Shown: one piece after another, positions 58,906-64,000 of the stretch | Layout of the letters: each line of letters begins with the position of its first letter | Numbering within the stretch: the first letter of the stretch is position 1 | From: SVQP01 sp045658965 | GTDB lineage: Bacteria; Bacillota; Clostridia; Oscillospirales; CAG-272 | Direction of reading: 5' to 3' | DNA length: 64,000 nucleotides | NCBI GenBank assembly: GCA_045658965.1 | Contig: JAZOVZ010000106.1 | Location: 3,752-67,751 of the forward strand | Made by a program: the position numbers and the translations under genes | Notes under the pieces: model-generated | What the model saw: the letters and a program-made list of their open reading frames with translations, nothing else | Database searches by the model: none | Told to the model about the DNA's origin: nothing

Positions 58906-60114
58906 ATGTTAGAGATTATCGGAGCATATAACACCGCCAAGTGCTTTGCCACCACCATTGACGAGGGTGCGCGCGAGCAGATCAAGCAGGTTTGCGACGC
59001 CGAAGCGTTTGCATCCGCCAAGATCCGCATTATGCCTGACGTGCACGCCGGCAAGGGCTGCACCATCGGCACGACCATGACCGTCACCGACAAGATCGTA
59101 CCCGCCATGGTGGGTGTGGACATCGGTTGTGGCATGTATACGGTATATCTTGGCAATATTGATATCGATTTTGAAAGAATGGATGAGGCAGCGCACGCGA
59201 TTCCCTGCGGCATGAAGGTATGGGAGGGCAGACAGGAGCGATTTGACCTGACCGCCCTGCGCTGCTACAGAAGCTTAAAGGACTCCAAAAGACTGGAGCG
59301 CAGCATTGGAACTTTGGGCGGTGGCAATCACTTTATCGAGATTGACGTGGACGACGCGGGCGGCAAATACTTAGTCATCCACTCGGGCAGCCGCAACCTT
59401 GGCACGCAGGTTGCACATCACTATCAGCACCTCGCTTATGAGCTTAACTTGGGCAAGGAGGAATATTTCAAGCAGCGCGACGAGATCATTCGCACCTATA
59501 AGGAGGCGGGCAGACGCACCGAGATCCAAAGCACACTCAAGGCACTTGAAAAGGCGTTCCATGCGAGGATGCCTACCCTGCCCGAAGATCTTTGCTACCT
59601 CTACGGCAGCTTTATGGACGATTATCTGCACGACGTGGATATCTGCCAGCAGTTTGCTGAGCGCAACCGCGCCAAGATGGCAGAGATCATTCTGGACCGC
59701 ATGGGCTGGACGGCAATCGAATCCTTTCAAACCATTCACAACTACGTGGATGTGCACGAAATGATCCTGCGCAAGGGCGCGGTGTCGGCAAAAGCGGGCG
59801 AAAAACTGCTCATTCCCATCAATATGCGTGACGGCAGCTTGATCTGCATTGGCAAGGGCAACGAGGATTGGAACTTCTCCGCTCCTCACGGCGCAGGTCG
59901 TTTGCTCTCACGCACCACCGCCTTTGAGCAGCTGACTATGGCAGAATATGAGCGCGAGATGGCAGGCATCTACTCCACCTGCGTCGTCCCCGACACCTTG
60001 GACGAGTCGCCCATGGCGTATAAGAGCATGGACGAGATCGTGGAGAACATCGAGCCCACCGCCGAGATCGTCTGCAGAATCAAGCCCCTCTATAACTTCA
60101 AGGCGGCGGAGTGA
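58906..60114 (+). CDS. rtcB: RtcB-family RNA ligase
   Basis: 402 residues, shorter than E. coli-type RtcB (about 410-480). The manganese/GTP-site motifs are all present: DVHAGKGCTIGTT (43-57), GVDIGCGM with D72 and C75, GTLGGGNHF with H142, IHSGSRNLG, and SAPHGAGRLLSR with H328, the predicted GMP-linked histidine. RtcB joins 2',3'-cyclic phosphate (or 3'-phosphate) and 5'-hydroxyl RNA ends using GTP and Mn. GAAAGGAG precedes the ATG. It sits with two small genes. No RtcA or archease is nearby, so its activator and substrates are unknown. Confidence 0.93.
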   Translation: MLEIIGAYNTAKCFATTIDEGAREQIKQVCDAEAFASAKIRIMPDVHAGKGCTIGTTMTVTDKIVPAMVGVDIGCGMYTVYLGNIDIDFERMDEAAHAIPCGMKVWEGRQERFDLTALRCYRSLKDSKRLERSIGTLGGGNHFIEIDVDDAGGKYLVIHSGSRNLGTQVAHHYQHLAYELNLGKEEYFKQRDEIIRTYKEAGRRTEIQSTLKALEKAFHARMPTLPEDLCYLYGSFMDDYLHDVDICQQFAERNRAKMAEIILDRMGWTAIESFQTIHNYVDVHEMILRKGAVSAKAGEKLLIPINMRDGSLICIGKGNEDWNFSAPHGAGRLLSRTTAFEQLTMAEYEREMAGIYSTCVVPDTLDESPMAYKSMDEIVENIEPTAEIVCRIKPLYNFKAAE

Positions 60115-60129
60115 CCGAGGGGTGCGCTC

Positions 60130-60336
60130 ATGAAAATTCCAATCAACAAAGAACATCTCGAATATTTGCAAAACAACGGCATTGACGTTTTGCAGGTCTT
60201 ACAAGACAATGATCTTGATTTAGTGTTAGAAATCATCGACGACGCAATCGTTGATGACATTGTAAATAATCACGATAAAATAACAACGCACGGTATTTAT
60301 TTGCAAAGAATTTATGATCAGATAGCACAATTATAA
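60130..60336 (+). CDS. Small unrecognised protein after rtcB
   Basis: 68 residues, ATG 15 nt after the rtcB stop with GAGGGG upstream. Acidic and helical (MKIPINKEHLEYLQNNGIDV, then LQVLQDNDLDLVLEII, DDAIVDDIVNN). It is lower in GC than rtcB. No known family; could be a regulatory partner of RtcB or an unrelated gene. Confidence 0.6.
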   Translation: MKIPINKEHLEYLQNNGIDVLQVLQDNDLDLVLEIIDDAIVDDIVNNHDKITTHGIYLQRIYDQIAQL

Positions 60337-60352
60337 TCCTTTGTAAAGCAAG

Positions 60353-60381
60353 CAGGAGATCCCAAATGGGATCTCCTGTTT
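60353..60381 (+). terminator. Intrinsic terminator of the rtcB unit
   Basis: CAGGAGATCCC-AAAT-GGGATCTCCTG, 11-bp perfect stem followed by TTTCG. The same GGAGATCC stem recurs in the downstream tandem repeats. Confidence 0.7.
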
Positions 60382-60466
60382 CGAGGGGTACTCACCTGCG
60401 GCGAGAATACCCACGCCCTGCGCCTGGAGAATGCCCCACTTCGCGGGTCGCTCTCCGATCTTCGGG

Positions 60467-60987
60467 CAGAGGGATTCTGAACCCATGTTTGCGCTAACAG
60501 CTTTTATAACTGCTTACTCGTCCTGCGCAAACCAACATGTCGCGGCTTGCGCCGCTCATGCGAGGTTCTCATCGGGGCTCTCCCACCACGATACAAAAGG
60601 AAACCCACCGCGCTGCGGTGGTTTTCCTTTTGTATGGCGGAGGCAGAGGGATTCTGAACCCTTGTTTGCGCAATGGGCGTTGAGAACCGTTTACCTACCC
60701 TGCGCAAACCAACATGTCGCGGCTTGCGCCGCTCATGCGGGGTTCGAATCGATACACTATCACGATAAAAACAAAAGGAGATCCCTAAAAAGGATCTCCT
60801 TTTGTTTTTATGGCGGAGGCAGAGGGATTCTGAACCCTTGTTTGCGCTAATGGGCGTTGAGAACCGTTTGCCTACCCTGCGCAAACCAACATGTCGCGGA
60901 TTGCGCCGCTCATGCGGGGTTCGAATCGATACACTATCACGATAAAAACAAAAGGAGATCCCTAAAAAGGATCTCCTTTTGTTTTTA
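60467..60987. repeat. Tandem 176/177-bp repeats derived from tRNA-Ser 3' ends
   Basis: Three units (60467-60634, 60635-60810, 60811-60987). On the minus strand each ends in GGGTTCAGAATCCCTCTGCC, then TCCGCCA, a tRNA T-arm and acceptor with encoded CCA and one extra base in the T-loop. Each unit also holds TTTGCGC/GCGCAAA, a GCGG(C/A)TTGCGCCGC hairpin and, in the last two, a terminator-like AACAAAAGGAGATCC/GGATCTCCTTTTGTT stem. The first unit is more diverged, with an AAAAGGAAACCCACCGC stem. Plus-strand frames reading RQRDSEP here are artefacts. Confidence 0.82.
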
Positions 60988-61060
60988 TGGCGGAGGCAGA
61001 GGGATTCGAACCCCCGTGGGGAAGCCCCAAACGGTTTTCAAGGCACATTAACCACTCGGA
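60988..61060 (-). pseudogene. tRNA-Ser (UGA) remnant
   Basis: Minus strand: CCGAGTGGTTAATGTGCC (D-arm), TTGAAAACCG (anticodon loop and 3' stem), a variable arm GGGGCTTCCCC, and GGGGGTTCGAATCCCTCTGC, then CTCCGCCA. The 5' acceptor strand and the 5' side of the anticodon stem (about ACGGT) are missing, so it cannot fold as a full tRNA. Confidence 0.8.
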
Positions 61061-61289
61061 AATTAGAGAATTTTAGAGGAAGATATCAGACGATAAAAGA
61101 CGCTGAAACCCCAGTGTTTACAAGGGTTTTCGGCTCTTTTTTGTTCGAACCTCGAAAAATCCCTTACGCCATAAGGGATACCGATTTCTAAAAATATTTC
61201 TAAAAATTTTTTAGAAATTCTTTTAGAAATGCACCCCCGTTTGTGTGGATGCTTTCGGGGCGGTTGTGCTCCGAAAGCCAAACACAATA
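61061..61289. other. Gap with an AT-rich palindrome and a hairpin
   Basis: No credible gene. It has CCCTTA-CGCCA-TAAGGG (61161-61177), a 47-bp AT-rich near-palindrome (61184-61230, ATTTCTAAAA arms), and a GCTTTCGG/CCGAAAGC hairpin (61249-61276), which may end the minus-strand nucleotidyltransferase transcript. Confidence 0.65.
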
Positions 61290-62039
61290 TCAAAGTAAAG
61301 ACAGAAAAACCTCGTTCAGCTCGTTCCAGTCGTGAGAATCCTCAGCCGATAATCCTGCGATGATACCTTCGATCTCCTCAATGTTGCGATCCAAATAATC
61401 GTTGACACGGTCGAATCGCTTGCCCTCGCCGATCTCGGGCATATTCATTTTCATATCAAGCAGCTTCTCAACGTCGGGCTTCAGATCATCGTCAAGATAC
61501 TTATCCATAAGCGTGCGGAACAGCATCGGTGGTGGTGTGCCTTCTGCAAGGATCCATTTGCACGCAAGCAGCGGACGAAGCACATAAAAATACTTTTTCA
61601 GCCTTACCGTTTCACCCTTCAGATATTCGCGATAGTTGCTCTTGGCTGTGCTGAGATAGTGGTAAAGCCCCGACTTCGCTACAAAGTAGCGGTTAATAAT
61701 AGCGGATATCTTCTGCCAATCCTCAGTCGTCTTATATACGATGGGAGAGGAATTCCACTCGAACAGTGTCGGATTTGATTTGTGAAGCAAAGTCAGTGCT
61801 TTCTGAACATCCCATCCGTTGATATCCAGCGTATCATCCAACTGCCATTCGATAACGTCGCGAGTCTTGTCGAGGCGCAAATAGAACTCCTTGGGGCGAA
61901 CGTATATGAAACGCACGTCGTAGTCGCTGTCAGGCGAGGCAAAGCCCCACGCCCGGCTTCCCGATTCGATGCAGTGCAGAATTTTTATGTTTTCTCGTTT
62001 CTCGATCTCATCAAGCTTTTCAAGAATCGTTTCTCTCAT
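61290..62039 (-). CDS. Nucleotidyltransferase-superfamily protein (YcgL-like)
   Basis: 249 residues from ATG 62039, 6 nt after GGAGGG. The nucleotidyltransferase motif is IESGSRAWGFASPDSDYDVR, giving G-S and D-x-D, then YVRPKEFYLRLD. The middle and C-terminus are helical (LKKYFYVLRPLLACKWILAE). This is the large YcgL-like group of stand-alone nucleotidyltransferases, also abundant near defence genes. Substrate unknown. It lies back to back with a Fic protein. Confidence 0.85.
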   Translation of the reverse strand: MRETILEKLDEIEKRENIKILHCIESGSRAWGFASPDSDYDVRFIYVRPKEFYLRLDKTRDVIEWQLDDTLDINGWDVQKALTLLHKSNPTLFEWNSSPIVYKTTEDWQKISAIINRYFVAKSGLYHYLSTAKSNYREYLKGETVRLKKYFYVLRPLLACKWILAEGTPPPMLFRTLMDKYLDDDLKPDVEKLLDMKMNMPEIGEGKRFDRVNDYLDRNIEEIEGIIAGLSAEDSHDWNELNEVFLSLL

Positions 62040-62183
62040 AACTTTCCCTCCTTCCGAGATTTGCTCCATTATACCATAAAAATGTAAATTCTTCAAGTCA
62101 CCTCACGGTTAAATGTTTGCACCGCTGTAATCAAAGATAACCGCCGTGCCATTATACCCCCATTATACCCCTTTGCAAAATTC

Positions 62184-62230
62184 ACTTTATTCGCTGAATA
62201 TTCGCTCTGTTCACTGAATAAAGCGAATAT
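62184..62230. promoter_or_regulatory. Cluster of direct and inverted repeats upstream of fic
   Basis: Two direct copies of TTC(G/A)CTGAATA 20 bp apart (62190-62200 and 62210-62220), plus TTTATTC/GAATAAA inverted arms and GCGAATA. Just upstream is a CCATTATACCCC direct repeat. These look like operator half-sites for the HTH domain of the Fic protein (inference). Confidence 0.5.
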
Positions 62231-62270
62231 CGATTATTCCGAAAGTTTACAATTACTATTCCGCAAAACG

Positions 62271-62299
62271 TTGACATTATGCCGAAAATGTGGTATACT
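62271..62299 (+). promoter_or_regulatory. Promoter of the Fic gene
   Basis: Perfect TTGACA (62271-62276), 17-bp spacer, TATACT (62294-62299), about 52 bp before the start codon. Confidence 0.82.
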
Positions 62300-62350
62300 T
62301 ATACTGATATATTATAAAATTCGAAATCTCAACGTAACGAGGTATGAATA

Positions 62351-63229
62351 ATGGCTATGACTACAAAACAAGCCGCCGAGAAATGGGGCATCTCCGACAG
62401 ACGTGTCCGTACTCTCTGCGTTAACGGGCAAATTGACGGCGCATGGCGCGAGGGCAAACTCTGGTTTGTTCCCGATAACGCTCCCAAGCCTGCCGATGGA
62501 CGCATTCGCGGAAAGGAAACCCTTCTCGCCCAGATCGAAAGAAAGAAAATCGAACTCGACGGTCGCAGACCGCTCACCGAGGGTGAAGTGGCGCGTCTGA
62601 ACGAGGACTTCATGATTGAATATACCTACAATTCCAACGCCATCGAGGGCAACACGCTGACCTTGCGCGAAACAGATATGGTTCTCAAAGGCCTGACCAT
62701 CGATCAGAAGCCTTTGAAGGATCATATGGAAGCAGTTGGCCACAAGGACGCATTCTACTACATCTGCGACCTGGTCAAGGAACGTACTCCCCTGTCGGAG
62801 ACCGTGATCAAACAGATTCATGCGCTCGTGCTTGCCGACAAACCGCTTGACCGCGGCGTGTACCGTAAAGTGCCGGTTCGCATCATGGGCGCAAAGCAAG
62901 ACCCTGTGCAACCGTACTTGATCGAAGCAAAGATGTTTGATCTGATGCAGCAGTACGCCACAGACGAGCGGTGCATCGTGGAAAAGCTTGCCGATCTGCA
63001 TATCGCGTTTGAGTCCATCCATCCTTTCATCGATGGCAACGGCAGAACCGGCCGCCTGATCGTCAACCTTGAACTGATGAAGGCCGGCTATCCCCCCATC
63101 GATATCAAATTCACCGACAGAATGCGTTATTACGACGCCTTCGACCACCGCGAGGACATGGTAAAGCTGTTCGCGGAGTATCTAAATAAGCGATTGGATC
63201 AGTATTTAGAAGTATTAGAGAACAACTAA
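62351..63229 (+). CDS. Fic-family AMPylase-type protein with N-terminal HTH
   Basis: 292 residues. An N-terminal MerR/excisionase-like HTH (TTKQAAEKWGISDRRVRTLC) is followed by the inhibitory helix SNAIEGN (S95-x3-E99-G) that places it in the class with the inhibitory motif before the Fic core. The Fic motif HPFIDGNGRTGR (from H224) is complete, so AMP or other nucleotide transfer to a protein hydroxyl is expected. The combined HTH and inhibitory helix suggest self-regulation. Targets unknown. Next to a nucleotidyltransferase and a restriction-modification gene. Confidence 0.92.
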   Translation: MAMTTKQAAEKWGISDRRVRTLCVNGQIDGAWREGKLWFVPDNAPKPADGRIRGKETLLAQIERKKIELDGRRPLTEGEVARLNEDFMIEYTYNSNAIEGNTLTLRETDMVLKGLTIDQKPLKDHMEAVGHKDAFYYICDLVKERTPLSETVIKQIHALVLADKPLDRGVYRKVPVRIMGAKQDPVQPYLIEAKMFDLMQQYATDERCIVEKLADLHIAFESIHPFIDGNGRTGRLIVNLELMKAGYPPIDIKFTDRMRYYDAFDHREDMVKLFAEYLNKRLDQYLEVLENN

Positions 63230-63347
63230 TCCTTCATCTTCTCCCCACGAACAGCAATTCGACGGTCTGAAAGAGATTATAGGGAGAAGAATGGGAATTA
63301 AACTAAAAGAGACTCAACAAACAATAAAAAATCAAATGGAGGCTATT

Positions 63348-64000
63348 ATGAGCACTTTGGAAATAAAGAAAAACAACCAAGGAAAAATATATTCTTTTAT
63401 TAGAGACGATTATTTTGTATGTACTCCTGAGGAGGAAGTTCGTCAAAACTTAGTGTGCAAACTTGTCAACGATTTTGGCTATCCTCTTAGCTTAATGGCT
63501 GAAGAATACAGACCTGATATGGAAACTCGAGGTGTCCGCTCAACAAGAGCCGATATTGTGATTTTTGAAACAGAAGAAAAGAAAGTGAATAATCACAATG
63601 CCTTTATCGTTGTTGAGTGTAAAGCAGAAAATGTTAGAATTCGTTTGGAGGATTTCTATCAGGGGGCGGAATATGCCGCAAAAGTGCGCGCTCAATTTTT
63701 GGTGTTGCACAATTCAAAAGAAACTAATTTTTATGCAGTTGATATAGATAAAATTCCAAACAAAAAAGATGCATTTACACAGATCATTGCAATTCCCCAC
63801 TATAATGATATTGGTGATGCAAAGAAAATAGAAACCATAAAAAAGCAAACAAAAACATTTACCCGTGATGAGTTTACCAAAATGCTTAAAACTTGTCATA
63901 ACATTATTCGAAATAACGATAAGCTTTCACCTGTAGCAGCATTTGATGAGATAAGCAAAATTTTGTTTATGAAAATCAATTTTGAACGTGGAAGTATGGG
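63348..64000 (+). CDS. Restriction-modification protein, HsdR_N-like N-terminus, 3' end beyond window
   Basis: 217 codons to the right edge, from ATG 63348, 5 nt after GGAGG; an in-frame ATG at 63291 after GGGAG is the alternative. The N-terminal nuclease-like domain has EEEVRQNLVCKLVNDFGYP, then RADIVIF, FIVVECKAENVRI and DFYQGAEYA, a PD-(D/E)xK-type core (D-x-n-ECK). The last residues FDEISKILFMKINFE match the start of an N6-adenine DNA methylase. It is strongly AT-rich compared with the rest of the window, a sign of transfer. Type I or type IIG-like; the rest lies outside. Confidence 0.82.
   Translation, partial: MSTLEIKKNNQGKIYSFIRDDYFVCTPEEEVRQNLVCKLVNDFGYPLSLMAEEYRPDMETRGVRSTRADIVIFETEEKKVNNHNAFIVVECKAENVRIRLEDFYQGAEYAAKVRAQFLVLHNSKETNFYAVDIDKIPNKKDAFTQIIAIPHYNDIGDAKKIETIKKQTKTFTRDEFTKMLKTCHNIIRNNDKLSPVAAFDEISKILFMKINFERGSM

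Noticed and set aside
60431..60850. 139-residue ORF with RQRDSEP repeats
   Set aside because: It translates tRNA-derived tandem repeats; this pattern is a common false gene next to tRNA sequences.
60467..60987. Possible CRISPR array
   Set aside because: Repeat units are 176-177 bp with no short repeat/unique spacer alternation, and no cas genes are nearby.
61063..61293. 76-residue minus-strand ORF
   Set aside because: It covers the tRNA remnant, the AT palindrome and hairpins, with no ribosome site or family resemblance.

Overview
The window reads as a chromosomal segment from an anaerobic, Gram-positive Bacillota (Clostridia) of moderately high GC, probably a gut or fermentative glycan user. 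The basis is strong GGAGG-type ribosome sites, many near-consensus sigma-A promoters (TTGACA-N17-TATAAT), a Clostridia-style sugar ABC operon with DUF5696 and YIP1 partners and no ATPase, TrmK, Nif3, DUF1858, a PadR/permease-prefix pair, and GH127 and GH38 glycosidases. The species cannot be named from the sequence alone.

Layout. 1-11.4 kb: a minus-strand sugar-uptake operon (giant solute-binding protein, two permeases, an NHL/TPR/YIP1 membrane protein, DUF5696 protein running off the left edge) behind a strong promoter and a ~470-nt leader. 12-13.3 kb: an RlmI-like rRNA methyltransferase. 13.3-15.7 kb: an XRE regulator and an IS30-family element whose exact ends and 3-bp target duplication can be read, inserted in a palindromic repeat. 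15.8-21.3 kb: glucokinase-type ROK kinase, a lipoprotein with barnase/RNase Sa active-site residues, histidine phosphatase, SGNH hydrolase and GH127. 21.3-23.5 kb: a GIY-YIG gene between palindrome clusters and two unrecognised small genes. 23.3-29.6 kb: rlmD, whose 3' end is duplicated on the far side of an AT-rich metallophosphoesterase gene, then a PP2A-like phosphatase, Nif3, TrmK and DUF1858.

29.7-31.6 kb: a 559-bp inverted-repeat element ending exactly at an SF0329-like gene that is third in a toxin-antitoxin operon. 31.7-36.3 kb: DUF2079 membrane protein, prfB, nnr. 36.3-44.9 kb: ECF sigma/anti-sigma pair, MoxR-DUF58-TPR operon, PadR/membrane-protein pair and a HEAT-like gene, separated by two related MITE-like elements. 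45-52.3 kb: PLP-related kinase and cysteine synthase, then an ABC-DUF1854-ABC triad in which both exporters carry zinc ribbons. 52.3-60.3 kb: GH38 mannosidase, two WYL regulators, a DUF4275 fusion, and an RtcB cluster. 60.4-64 kb: a tandem array of tRNA-Ser 3'-end-like repeats, a tRNA-Ser remnant, then a nucleotidyltransferase, a Fic protein and the start of a restriction-modification gene, which look like the edge of a defence island.

The genes form a carbohydrate theme (uptake, GH127, GH38, ROK kinase, SGNH hydrolase) over core RNA-modification and translation housekeeping. Short palindromic repeats are unusually dense. One family, GTAGGG-stem-loop, also lies inside two coding sequences, where it encodes linker residues. 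The most system-like candidates are the ABC-DUF1854-ABC triad, the secreted RNase-like lipoprotein, the rlmD-linked insertion and the tRNA-Ser-associated island at the right edge.
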